Below, in pieces: positions 6,613-13,719 of a DNA stretch of 13,719 bases. The stretch's first letter is position 1; every line of letters begins with the position of its first letter. Source of the stretch: an uncultured Mycoplasmatota bacterium (lineage in GTDB: Bacteria > Bacillota_I > Bacilli_A > RF39 > UBA660). Position numbers and translations under genes: made by a program. The DNA is taken from positions 1-13,719 of the forward strand of contig CAOJKG010000021.1 of the NCBI GenBank assembly GCA_948437815.1, read 5' to 3'. The notes under the pieces are model-generated. The model was given only the letters and a program-made list of their open reading frames with translations, made no database searches and was not told where the DNA came from.

Positions 6613-8121
6613 CTACTTTTTAAAACTTTTTAATAGATTTAAATAGTATTTAAAATTATCTGTATGCCAAAATATTATTAATAATACTAAATTAGGTATA
6701 ACTACTGCGATTAAACAATTTATTATTAAACTTAAAAAAGCATTATTTATTACTATTAATCGGGATATTTTAAATGTAATGACTGCTAAAACTAAAAATA
6801 TGCTTAAATATCCTAGTGTTTCTTTGGTATAATTTAAATAACTTCTATTAAATAATTTTTTATAAACATATTTTGGATAACTGATACAATATAACGCTAA
6901 ACTACTAATTATTGTTCCCATAAAAATTCCAGCTAAACCAAAATATTTTAATAATATTAAAGATGCTACTATATTTAATACTGATTCTAATAATGGAATG
7001 TATCTATCTTCATAATATATTCCAGCAGCCTCTTTAAAAATCATATGACAACTTCGCATTGATTTCGCGTAGTAGTTTAACACTAAAACGATTAAAACGC
7101 AAGTGGCTAATAAATACTTGCTGCCAATCCATACTGTTATAAAACTATTCATTACTACTAAAAGGGATATTCCTGAAAAGGTCGCTATCCAAAAGTTTAA
7201 GAACCTTACTCTTTTAAATATTTCAAAACTTTTTTCGGCACTTTCTTTTACTAACATATTACCTACACTTGGAGTAATAACTCTTATTACTTGACCAAAT
7301 AACTTTTCAATGGCATCTATGATCATGTAATAATTAGAATATAATCCTACTTCGATAATACCAATAAATTTAGAAATAATTATATTATCAGTACCTAATA
7401 CTATAAAACCTCCAACTTTGTGAAAAAATAATGCTTTTACTTTTTGAAATATATCTTTTTTGGTATTTTCATCTAGTTTTTCATTATTATTTTTTAAATA
7501 TGGATATAATTTGTTAGCAAGTAAAGTAACGCCAACATTTTCTAAGATTCTCATTACTATTTTTATACCTAAATATAAATAATAGTTCTTGGTTAGTACT
7601 AATATGATTATTTCTAATATATTTAATATTACTAGATATCCAATGTGAATAAAGTTTACTAAATAGTTTTTTTGATTGGCATTTATTATTGACCTCTTGT
7701 ATGATAAAAGATAGGAACAAACTATTTCTATGATAAATAATATATATACTAGACTTATATTTATATCGATTGTAACTTCTTCAATAAAAAGATTTAAATA
7801 TGGGGTTATCATTAATCCTATAGTTAAAATTATTAATGCTATAATAGTGTAACATTTCTTATAAAAGTTCATTAATGCTTTTACTTTTTTTATGTCTTCT
7901 TCAACTATTGGTTTATATAAATGATATATTATCGCAGAACCAACACCTAATTCTACTATTCCAAGCATCGATATGATATTTGAAAATAAACCATTAATAC
8001 CTAAATATTCACTTCCTAGTATTTTTATAAATATGCCCTGCGCTATTAATCCAATAACTATTGTTAATAAATTACTGGAAAATGATACTATTGTGTTTTT
8101 TATAGAATTTTTTGTTCTCAT
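6613..8121 (-). CDS. Wzx-like polysaccharide flippase (MOP superfamily)
   Basis: A 502-residue polytopic protein with about 12-14 hydrophobic segments along its length, the usual size for Wzx-type flippases. The N-terminal signature ILGSEYLGINGLFSNI followed by a helix with ELGVGSAIIYHLYKP (about 34-71) is typical of the RfbX/Polysacc_synt branch common in low-GC Gram-positive capsule loci. It would move the undecaprenyl-pyrophosphate-linked repeat unit across the membrane. ATG 8121 has AAAGGGGAC about 7 bases upstream, 24 bases after the polymerase stop codon. It ends in TAG, which overlaps the ribosome site of the LCP gene. It is intact. Which glycan it carries cannot be read from sequence. 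Confidence 0.92.
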   Translation of the reverse strand: MRTKNSIKNTIVSFSSNLLTIVIGLIAQGIFIKILGSEYLGINGLFSNIISMLGIVELGVGSAIIYHLYKPIVEEDIKKVKALMNFYKKCYTIIALIILTIGLMITPYLNLFIEEVTIDINISLVYILFIIEIVCSYLLSYKRSIINANQKNYLVNFIHIGYLVILNILEIIILVLTKNYYLYLGIKIVMRILENVGVTLLANKLYPYLKNNNEKLDENTKKDIFQKVKALFFHKVGGFIVLGTDNIIISKFIGIIEVGLYSNYYMIIDAIEKLFGQVIRVITPSVGNMLVKESAEKSFEIFKRVRFLNFWIATFSGISLLVVMNSFITVWIGSKYLLATCVLIVLVLNYYAKSMRSCHMIFKEAAGIYYEDRYIPLLESVLNIVASLILLKYFGLAGIFMGTIISSLALYCISYPKYVYKKLFNRSYLNYTKETLGYLSIFLVLAVITFKISRLIVINNAFLSLIINCLIAVVIPNLVLLIIFWHTDNFKYYLNLLKSFKK

Positions 8122-8145
8122 AGCTTGTCCCCTTTCTTTTATCTT

Positions 8146-9249
8146 TTATGTTTCTTGTTTCTCTATTTTGTTTTTATTAAATAATATATTTGCAAATATT
8201 AATAAAGGTATAGCTCGTCCTACATTAAATGGAAAAAGCTCATTAAATAAATATATTGGAAAGATAATTAATATGGCTTTATCTAAATTACTATTTTCTT
8301 TTTTTGTTGATAAATAATACATAATAGCAACTATAATTAAAATGATAAAACCATAAGATATAAATGCTCTAGTATAAAAGTTATCAACAATTATAGAGTT
8401 TTTCATTATTGAATCAGATATATTGTTTGGTAAAATATGAAATCCATAAGTATTTATAGCTAAATTTGTATAATATAATCTCTTACTTAAAATCTTATCT
8501 AAAGAAATTATTAACGGATTATTCATTAAACTACTTATACTTATCATTAATATATTGACACCAGCCATAATTATAAATAAATATTTTTCTAAAAAATTAA
8601 AAATTTTCTTTAATCGTTTTTTATTGAGTAAAAATAGTATTAATAAAAATAATATATAAACTATTAATGCTGTCCTTGAAATTGTAAAATATGAATAAAA
8701 TGCTACTAATAAACTACCTATAGCTATTGGTATTCTTTTATTTTTGGCTATGTATATCCAATCTATAACTAACCATACTACTATGGCTGCCGCTGTGTTT
8801 GGATGCGAAAAATATAAAGAGTGTCGTATCCCAAATGCTTTGGTCAATACAAAGTATGGCTCAATTTTAGTGTAAGCAAATAAAAAATCGTGAAAGTAAA
8901 ATATACTATGTATTATTAAAAATAATGATTTAACAAATATATCTATTTTTATTGCTTTGTTAATATTTACATCTACTATAGAAATCATTACAAGAAAATC
9001 TGTTAAAAACATAAAGTCTGATAATCTATACGATACAAATAATGCTATTAAACCTGTAATTAAAATAAAGATAAATTTCTTTTTTTCATATCTAGATTGA
9101 AATATTTTAAATATAAATAATATTATTGTAAACATATATACTATATTTCTTATACCACCATCAATATTTATTATTCTTGATACATCTGCTAGAGATATAA
9201 AATCTAATATTAAAATTGCCAATAAATATATAAATTCACTCTTTTTCAT
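8146..9249 (-). CDS. Wzy-like O-antigen/capsule polymerase
   Basis: A 367-residue integral membrane protein with about ten hydrophobic segments and a larger outward loop (about 243-298). Sequence identity is generally low among polymerases, so the call rests on topology, length, context and a few marks. The marks are GIRHSLYFSHPN (140-151), like the FGxxHPNxxG motif of Wzy proteins; TISRTAL (189-195) at the start of a helix; and DNFYTRAFISYGFI (289-302), like the DNxYLxxLxxYGxx motif of the family. It would join flipped repeat units into a chain on the outer membrane face. ATG 9249 has AAGAGGTG 6 bases upstream, 14 bases after the GT4 stop. It sits directly before the flippase gene. An O-antigen ligase would look similar, but the LCP protein probably performs ligation here. 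Confidence 0.84.
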   Translation of the reverse strand: MKKSEFIYLLAILILDFISLADVSRIINIDGGIRNIVYMFTIILFIFKIFQSRYEKKKFIFILITGLIALFVSYRLSDFMFLTDFLVMISIVDVNINKAIKIDIFVKSLFLIIHSIFYFHDFLFAYTKIEPYFVLTKAFGIRHSLYFSHPNTAAAIVVWLVIDWIYIAKNKRIPIAIGSLLVAFYSYFTISRTALIVYILFLLILFLLNKKRLKKIFNFLEKYLFIIMAGVNILMISISSLMNNPLIISLDKILSKRLYYTNLAINTYGFHILPNNISDSIMKNSIIVDNFYTRAFISYGFIILIIVAIMYYLSTKKENSNLDKAILIIFPIYLFNELFPFNVGRAIPLLIFANILFNKNKIEKQET

Positions 9250-9263
9250 CTTGACACCTCTTT

Positions 9264-10436
9264 TTATTCTAATAAACTTGAAAAATTATTACAATACTTT
9301 TCTAAAGAAAACTTTTCAAGTGTTTTTTCATACTCTTTTTTTAGATTATTATTAATTTTATAATTTAATACTTCTTCCATTTTAACTATTAATTCTTCTG
9401 TAATATTGTCTTTAGTAACGTAAAAACCATTATCGCTTAATATTTCTTCTATCGCTCCAACTTTAGTTGCGATAATTGGTAAATCTGATGCCATTCCCTC
9501 TAATAAGATTAACCCGAAAGCTTCATTACATAAAGATGGTACTATTTGAGCATTTGCTATTTTATAGTATTTATATATTTCTTTACTTTTTACTTGACCT
9601 GTAAAAATAATATTCTTATTATTATTGGCTAGTTTTATTAGTTCAATTTTATATGGGTCTTTTTCCGTTAAACTCTTTGTGCCACCAATTATTAAAAGTT
9701 TAGTTTTATTATATTTTTTATTTATTTTATTAAAAGCTAAAATTAATTCTTTTACACCTTTTTCTTTCATTAGTCTTCCTGTGTATAAAAATATAAATTC
9801 ATCTTCTATGCCTAATTGATTTTTTAATTTATTCTTTTCTATTTCTGTAATTTCTTTTTTAAAGTCTTTAATATCTATAGCGTTATATAAAACGTTAACT
9901 TTTACTTTTTTGTGATTTATTTCTTCTACTCTATTTTTTATAAAATTACTTATAGCCCATATCTCATTACAATTATCGATAATTTCTGTGCCATTTTGTG
10001 TTTCTTTATTTAAATAATCGTTATGTAAATGTAATATAATTTTGCTATTAACTTTTGTTTTCTTTTTAAAATAAGGTATAAAATCTTGGCCGTTTTCAAA
10101 TATTATGCAATCATAATTTTTTTTGCTTTTATTAAAGCCTTTGATTACCTCTCTTATGTATGCATTTGGAATATATTTTTTTGTTACTTTATTTAGAATA
10201 CCATATATCCCTCTTTTTAATTTAAAAATGATTTTTGTTTTGTCAATTATTTTAAAATTTGTGTTTTTATATTTCTTTTTATCATATTTAGTATTTGATA
10301 TTTTAACAGTATACACATCAATTTTATTTTGTTCTACTTCATTATAATCTAAATAGTATTCTACTAATTTTTCTACTGCTCCACCTTGCCCTTCTGTTAC
10401 AGGAAAAAATCCAGATGTTATAATTAATACTTTCAT
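9264..10436 (-). CDS. Glycosyltransferase family 4 (GT-B fold)
   Basis: A 390-residue cytoplasmic retaining glycosyltransferase that adds one sugar to the lipid-linked repeat unit. The N-terminal Rossmann half begins MKVLIITSGFFP and has the acceptor-side GQGGAVEKLVEYY (16-28). The C-terminal donor half has YTGRLMKEKGVKEL (218-231), with the Arg and Lys that contact donor phosphates. The EX7E motif EAFGLILLE (E305, E313) is followed by GMASDLPIIATKVGAIEE. All catalytic marks are intact and length is normal. The start has AGAGGA inside the last codons of the glycerophosphotransferase gene, whose TAG lies 2 bases upstream. Sugar and linkage are not predictable. Confidence 0.93.
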   Translation of the reverse strand: MKVLIITSGFFPVTEGQGGAVEKLVEYYLDYNEVEQNKIDVYTVKISNTKYDKKKYKNTNFKIIDKTKIIFKLKRGIYGILNKVTKKYIPNAYIREVIKGFNKSKKNYDCIIFENGQDFIPYFKKKTKVNSKIILHLHNDYLNKETQNGTEIIDNCNEIWAISNFIKNRVEEINHKKVKVNVLYNAIDIKDFKKEITEIEKNKLKNQLGIEDEFIFLYTGRLMKEKGVKELILAFNKINKKYNKTKLLIIGGTKSLTEKDPYKIELIKLANNNKNIIFTGQVKSKEIYKYYKIANAQIVPSLCNEAFGLILLEGMASDLPIIATKVGAIEEILSDNGFYVTKDNITEELIVKMEEVLNYKINNNLKKEYEKTLEKFSLEKYCNNFSSLLE

Positions 10437-10438
10437 TA

Positions 10439-11629
10439 CTATTCCTCTATTTCTTTTATTATGTCATATATTCTTTTGCAATTATTTGTATCTCTTACTT
10501 CGAAGAAATCTAATCTTCTTTTTTCATATTCTTCTATATCTTGATAATTATTATTTATTATTTTGATTATTTTACTAGAAATGTCAGATTCATTAGTTAT
10601 AACTTCTCCAAAGCCATCTAATCTATAATCAAAGTATCCTTTTTGTAAATGCTTCGTTCTGAACTCTTCTTCATCAAATTGATAGTAAATTACAGGTTTA
10701 TTCATGTAACCGAAGTCCATAAAAACACTCGAATAATCTGTAACTAATAAAGCTGATGCTTTTAATAAATCTTGAATGTCTTTTTCTTTATTATCTACTA
10801 TTTTTATATTATTACTGGTGCTTTTAAAAAGACTCAAAAATTTTTGCATGTGTTGGTGAGGATAAAAATAAACAATAATATTATTATTCTCTATATATTT
10901 TATTAACTCTTCATTATTTAATAAGTTGTTCCAATGCTTAAAAAAATTTGTATTCTTAAATAAATCTTTATTTTTTTCAAACTCTGTATGTCCACCAAAC
11001 CAATTTCTCCACGTTGGCATTAATAAAATCTGCTTGCCAATTTTAATGTCGTGCAAAGTGTCAAATCTTGCTAACCCTGTATTTACTACATAACCTTCAG
11101 GATATCCAAAATTATTTTTTACATATTCAAATTCTCTTTTAGCACTACATATGAATAGTCTAAAACGAGCATTCTTATAATAAACAAATGGTAAATCGTC
11201 TTTTATTACACCATGTTGTAAAAATACACGGTTATTGTATAATTTAAGAATTACATGAATTATATAAAAAAATGATTGGCAAGGATTTCCGTGTTTATGA
11301 ATACTTATATTTTTACTTGCTGATAAATAATATAGCCAATGCTTAAACGATTTGAACTTAATTATGTTGCCATACTCTTTTACTTTATTGTAATCTGAAC
11401 TATTTTTATCTATTACATAAAAACAATAATCTTTAGGATGTTTCATTCTAATAAAACGATAAAAATAATAGCCATTATCTCTGGCAGTATAGCCATCTTC
11501 ACATATTAACCATAATTTCTTGTTGCTAATTTTTAAAAAAGCCCGATAAATTAATGATATTGGTAGTACTAAGATAAATATAATTGGTGCAAAAATATCA
11601 CTTAATTTTATATATCTTAATCTTTTCAT
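10439..11629 (-). CDS. CDP-glycerol:glycan glycerophosphotransferase (TagB/TagF family)
   Basis: A 396-residue member of the CDP-glycerol glycerophosphotransferase family (PF04464), which moves glycerol phosphate from CDP-glycerol to a membrane-bound acceptor. An N-terminal hydrophobic stretch (about 12-32) probably associates it with the membrane. Family marks include FLQHGVIKDDLP (136-147, with His139), a MPTWRNW block (204-210) before the acceptor cleft, YPHQHM (256-261) and TDYSSVFMDFGYMNKP (297-312). The C-terminal YFDYRLDGFGEVI resembles the FDF/YDY..GP region of TagF. It lacks the long N-terminal extension of full TagF, being closer to TagB or capsule enzymes that add one glycerol phosphate. 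The start has a perfect AGGAGGT 6 bases upstream and lies 4 bases after the GT2 stop. It predicts a polymer carrying phosphoglycerol; CDP-glycerol synthesis (TagD) must be encoded elsewhere. Confidence 0.9.
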   Translation of the reverse strand: MKRLRYIKLSDIFAPIIFILVLPISLIYRAFLKISNKKLWLICEDGYTARDNGYYFYRFIRMKHPKDYCFYVIDKNSSDYNKVKEYGNIIKFKSFKHWLYYLSASKNISIHKHGNPCQSFFYIIHVILKLYNNRVFLQHGVIKDDLPFVYYKNARFRLFICSAKREFEYVKNNFGYPEGYVVNTGLARFDTLHDIKIGKQILLMPTWRNWFGGHTEFEKNKDLFKNTNFFKHWNNLLNNEELIKYIENNNIIVYFYPHQHMQKFLSLFKSTSNNIKIVDNKEKDIQDLLKASALLVTDYSSVFMDFGYMNKPVIYYQFDEEEFRTKHLQKGYFDYRLDGFGEVITNESDISSKIIKIINNNYQDIEEYEKRRLDFFEVRDTNNCKRIYDIIKEIEE

Positions 11630-11633
11630 ATTG

Positions 11634-12686
11634 TTACCTCCTGTTTTTTAGTTTGTTAAATGTACTTGGATGTTTTACTTTTATATAATGAAACATTCTT
11701 CCCATTAACATTGTAAGCAGTACTGATTTTAATTTAATTGGTATTAATGTTATTTTTGTTTTCTTGCTTTTTGGTTTAGCTACTTTTAATGTTTCACGAG
11801 TTAAATTATCTTTTATAATTCTCTTTATTTCTTGGTATCTTTTTTTGAATGTTGTATCTTGACAATAAATGTTTTCAATACATCCCAACATTCTTTCTAT
11901 AAATCTTCTACTAGAAAACTCAATATATTCCTCTTCTTTAATATCCCAAATCTTAAAGTATGCATTAAATTCATAATATTCCTTTTTTCTTACATCAAAT
12001 AAGTTTTCTTTATAATTCTTAGTTAAAGCTCCTTCTCGTTCCCTAACATAATGGTAAAATGCTTTTTTAGAATTATATAAATTCTTTATGCATCTTAAAT
12101 ATATCCGATTAAATATTACATCTTCTCCCCAATTATGACTTGAAAACTCAATATTATTCTCTTTAATTATTCTATTTAAAAAAACTTTATTCCAAATATT
12201 ATATAACATTGTATTGTCCCATAACTCTACAAAATCTTTTTTTATTTCTTCTTTATTTTCATAATATTTTTCTTTATAACTTATTAAATCATAATTTATT
12301 CTTTCTAATTTATCATTTTCAGTTTCAGAATAAAAGCCAAAGTTTAATAATTCTGTTTTAGGATATTTTTCAAAATAACTTATGATAGTTTCAAAATAGT
12401 TAGGACTAATGTAATCATCTGAATCTAAAAAACAAATTAATTCTCCAGCTGCTATTTCTAATCCTTTATTTCTACTATCAGAAACACCTGTATTTTCTTT
12501 ATCTAAAATTTTAATTCTTTTATCTTGATATGTTTTTATTATTTTCCCACTATTATCTTTAGAGCCATCATTAATAAGTATCAATTCAAAGTTTGCATAT
12601 GATTGAGACAATATTGAATCTATTAATCTATTAAGATATTTCTCACAATTATAAATAGGAATTATAACTGATATCTTTGGTTTCAT
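11634..12686 (-). CDS. Glycosyltransferase family 2 (GT-A fold)
   Basis: A 350-residue cytoplasmic glycosyltransferase and first gene of the seven-gene operon. It begins with the typical KISVIIPIYNCEKYL (4-18). Then come LILINDGSKDNS (35-46), GVSDSRNKGLEIAAGEL (67-83) and the metal-binding DxD in FLDSDD (86-91). The WGEDVIFN block (186-193) matches the acceptor-site ED motif of EpsJ/CpsJ-type capsule enzymes. A basic C-terminal tail (about 305-350) has a short hydrophobic run that may contact the membrane. The ATG is certain from the family start, but the ribosome site is weak (AAGTTGG about 8 bases upstream), unlike the strong sites of the later genes. It lies 75 bases after the terminator of the priming transferase gene. 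It probably adds the second or third sugar; specificity unknown. Confidence 0.93.
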   Translation of the reverse strand: MKPKISVIIPIYNCEKYLNRLIDSILSQSYANFELILINDGSKDNSGKIIKTYQDKRIKILDKENTGVSDSRNKGLEIAAGELICFLDSDDYISPNYFETIISYFEKYPKTELLNFGFYSETENDKLERINYDLISYKEKYYENKEEIKKDFVELWDNTMLYNIWNKVFLNRIIKENNIEFSSHNWGEDVIFNRIYLRCIKNLYNSKKAFYHYVREREGALTKNYKENLFDVRKKEYYEFNAYFKIWDIKEEEYIEFSSRRFIERMLGCIENIYCQDTTFKKRYQEIKRIIKDNLTRETLKVAKPKSKKTKITLIPIKLKSVLLTMLMGRMFHYIKVKHPSTFNKLKNRR

Positions 12687-12737
12687 ACTTATACCAACTT
12701 TCTATGAAGCTAACTTCTTTTGCTACATTTCTTATTT

Positions 12738-12766
12738 ATTATATTTTACCTTAAATTCATAAAAAA
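12738..12766 (-). promoter_or_regulatory. Weak candidate promoter of the seven-gene polymer operon
   Basis: On the minus strand a perfect -10 TATAAT (12743-12738) lies 52 bases before the GT2 start. No real -35 is present: the 17-base position falls in the T tract of the preceding terminator (TTTTTT), and no TG extends the -10. It is the best visible start for the operon but unlike the six strong promoters here. Confidence 0.35.
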
Positions 12767-12803
12767 AGCTATATAACATTGAAATTTTTGATATATAGCT
12801 TTT
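12761..12803 (-). terminator. Strong intrinsic terminator between the priming transferase and the GT2 gene
   Basis: On the minus strand AAAAGCTATATA (12803-12792) pairs perfectly over 12 bases with TATATAGCTTTT (12775-12764), 16-base loop, followed by a seven-T tract that starts in the stem (12767-12761). It begins 12 bases after the stop of the priming transferase gene and separates it from the rest of the pathway. Confidence 0.9.
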
Positions 12804-12814
12804 AAATTTATTTT

Positions 12815-13483
12815 TTACTTTGCACCATTTTTTTGAAATACTACAATAAATGTTTTGAAAAATATTTTTATATCCATTTTAGCATTAAAATTATTTGAAT
12901 AAAATTTTTCTAACTTTAATCTTTCATTAAATGTTAAATCATTTCTTCCTGATGTTTGCCAATAACCAGTAATACCTGGTTTACTTTTTATAATATCATT
13001 ATAATATAATCCCATATCTTCTTTTTCTCGTGGTAAATATGGTCTATTACCTATTAATGACATTTCGCCTTTAAAAACATTTATTAATTGTGGTAATTCA
13101 TCTAAAGATGTCTTACGTAAAAACTTACCTAACTTGGTAATTCTTGGGTCATTTTCTAACTTTTTATTCTTTTTATATTCTTCAGCGATTATTGGGTCTT
13201 TTAAAAGTTCTGGTAACATAGCTTCAGCTTCTTTAACCATAGTCTGGAATTTATAAAAGTTAAATTCTATCCCATTTTTACCAATTCGTTTCATAATTTT
13301 AAATACTTCTCTACCGTCTTCCATTTTTATTAAAATAGCAATTATTAGAAATAATGGTGCTAAAATAATTAAGAGGAATGTTGATACAACAATGTCAAAT
13401 AATCTCTTAAATGCAAGATATAAATATTTATTATGTACTTTTTCCCCTTTTTCTAATGTAAGACTTAAAATCTTGTCATACAT
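12815..13483 (-). CDS. Undecaprenyl-phosphate sugar phosphotransferase (priming transferase, PF02397)
   Basis: A 222-residue monotopic phosphoglycosyl transferase that starts repeat-unit synthesis by moving a sugar 1-phosphate from a UDP-sugar to undecaprenyl phosphate at the inner membrane face. The single reentrant membrane helix (about 28-52) starts with KRLFDIVVS and carries Pro43. Then come RIGKNGIEFNFYKFQTM (66-82), NDPRITKLGKFLRKTSLDEL (111-130) with the catalytic Asp128-Glu129, PQLINVFKGEMSLIGNRP (131-148), and the C-terminal KPGITGYWQTSGRN (168-181). It is the short form, with no N-terminal four-helix domain as in WbaP/WcaJ. Two usual residues differ: GPRP is GNRP and KFRTM is KFQTM. 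ATG 13483 has AGGGGG 10 bases upstream. It has its own promoter and terminator, apart from the other pathway genes. WbaP-like features suggest galactose or glucose phosphate, but this is inference. Confidence 0.92.
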   Translation of the reverse strand: MYDKILSLTLEKGEKVHNKYLYLAFKRLFDIVVSTFLLIILAPLFLIIAILIKMEDGREVFKIMKRIGKNGIEFNFYKFQTMVKEAEAMLPELLKDPIIAEEYKKNKKLENDPRITKLGKFLRKTSLDELPQLINVFKGEMSLIGNRPYLPREKEDMGLYYNDIIKSKPGITGYWQTSGRNDLTFNERLKLEKFYSNNFNAKMDIKIFFKTFIVVFQKNGAK

Positions 13484-13514
13484 ATTTCTTAAACCCCCTG
13501 TTTAATTGTCCTTA

Positions 13515-13543
13515 ATTCTACCACAAAATTAAAGAAATGTCAA
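13515..13543 (-). promoter_or_regulatory. Promoter of the priming transferase gene
   Basis: On the minus strand, -35 TTGACA (13543-13538), 17-base spacer ending in TGG, -10 TAGAAT (13520-13515). Predicted start is near 13508, leader about 25 bases. The -35 lies within the inverted repeat 13535-13565. Confidence 0.85.
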
Positions 13544-13565
13544 ATTTGTGTATTTTTTGACATTT
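13535..13565 (-). repeat. 10-bp perfect inverted repeat overlapping the priming-transferase -35 box
   Basis: AAATGTCAAA (13535-13544) is repeated inverted as TTTGACATTT (13556-13565) with an 11-base gap. It lies 28 bases after the stop of the upstream gene. Read as RNA it could be a weak terminator for that gene, since the following tract is T-rich but interrupted. Read as DNA it is a symmetric site covering the -35 of the priming transferase, a place where a repressor could act. Sequence alone does not choose between these. Confidence 0.6.
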
Positions 13566-13593
13566 TCGATTGACTTTTAATTAAAATTCATTT

Positions 13594-13719
13594 TTATTTA
13601 AATTTTACTTTGACAAATTTATTTTTTCCTTTTTGAATTACTATTTCATTTTGCTTTTCTATATTCATATTAACATCAGTTATTTTTTCACCATTTATTC
13701 TTATACCATTTTGCTCAAT
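13594..13719 (-). CDS. tyrS: C-terminal fragment (S4 domain) of probable tyrosyl-tRNA synthetase; runs off right edge
   Basis: The last 41 codons of a gene that begins beyond the right edge. The translation includes QNGIRINGEKITD, a middle stretch, and a close in IVIQKGKNKFVKVKFK, then TAA at 13596-13594. This matches the S4 RNA-binding domain that ends bacterial TyrS (xGGVxVNGxxxTD ... IRRGKKxxxLVxx), where it binds the tRNA variable arm. Other S4 proteins are possible, but ending right after the RGKKK-like strand favours TyrS. No strong terminator follows; the inverted repeat at 13535-13565 may serve. Only the fragment is visible, so integrity cannot be judged. Confidence 0.7.
   Translation of the reverse strand: MEQNGIRINGEKITDVNMNIEKQNEIVIQKGKNKFVKVKFK

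Noticed and set aside
7514..7720. 68-codon minus-strand open frame
   Set aside because: Lies wholly inside the flippase gene in another frame.
7973..8317. 114-codon plus-strand open frame
   Set aside because: Antisense across the junction of flippase and polymerase genes, with no promoter, ribosome site or recognisable domain.
12687..12695. TGG-TATAAG, an extended -10 look-alike just before the GT2 gene
   Set aside because: Transcription from it would start inside the gene after the ATG, and no -35 lies 17 bases upstream.
13557..13596. Plus-strand TTGACA and TTGACT suggesting a rightward promoter
   Set aside because: No plus-strand gene follows and no convincing -10 at the right spacing; the sites belong to the inverted repeat and AT-rich gap.

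Overview
The window comes from a very AT-rich, low-GC Gram-positive bacterium (Bacillota). At the left edge the minus strand carries the first ~50 bases of a 16S rRNA. Its 5' sequence (GATGAACGCTGGCGGCATGC) fits the class Bacilli, perhaps the Erysipelotrichales/RF39/Mollicutes-like side; this placement is an inference from few bases. The genetic code is standard (Trp is TGG). All 13 protein genes end in TAA (11) or TAG (2), never TGA. Every gene and the rRNA operon lie on the minus strand, so transcription runs from high to low coordinates.

Layout in transcription order. (1) 13719-13594: C-terminus of a gene that looks like tyrosyl-tRNA synthetase (S4 domain). (2) 13543-12761: a separately promoted and terminated priming sugar-phosphate transferase. 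(3) 12686-4665: seven tightly packed genes: GT2 glycosyltransferase, CDP-glycerol glycerophosphotransferase, GT4 glycosyltransferase, Wzy-like polymerase, Wzx-like flippase, CpsA-type LytR-CpsA-Psr (LCP) ligase and VanZ-family protein, closed by a terminator. (4) 4555-3428: a lipoprotein with a LolA/RseB-like region and a DUF4367-like end. (5) 3193-2624: a small membrane-anchored protein, possibly a cysteine-free thioredoxin-like fold. (6) 2391-1156: a CtpA-type S41 protease. (7) 984-448: an Ntdp/DUF402 nucleotide phosphatase. (8) 294-1: an rRNA operon start with two tandem promoters, a boxB-like hairpin, boxA and the 16S 5' end.

Together (2) and (3) encode a compact Wzx/Wzy-type pathway for a cell-surface glycopolymer. 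The priming enzyme loads a sugar phosphate onto undecaprenyl phosphate, two glycosyltransferases extend it, and a TagB/TagF-like enzyme adds glycerol phosphate. The flippase moves the unit out, the polymerase joins units, and the LCP protein attaches the polymer to peptidoglycan. This implies a walled cell. No Wzz/Wzd-Wze length-control or tyrosine-kinase genes and no sugar-nucleotide genes are present.

Six promoters with good -35 boxes share one plan: -35 starting TTG, 17-base spacer and a TGn-extended -10. I see no wholly new system here. The most notable points are the terminator that isolates the priming transferase from the rest of its pathway, the terminator/promoter overlaps, and two poorly characterised envelope proteins.
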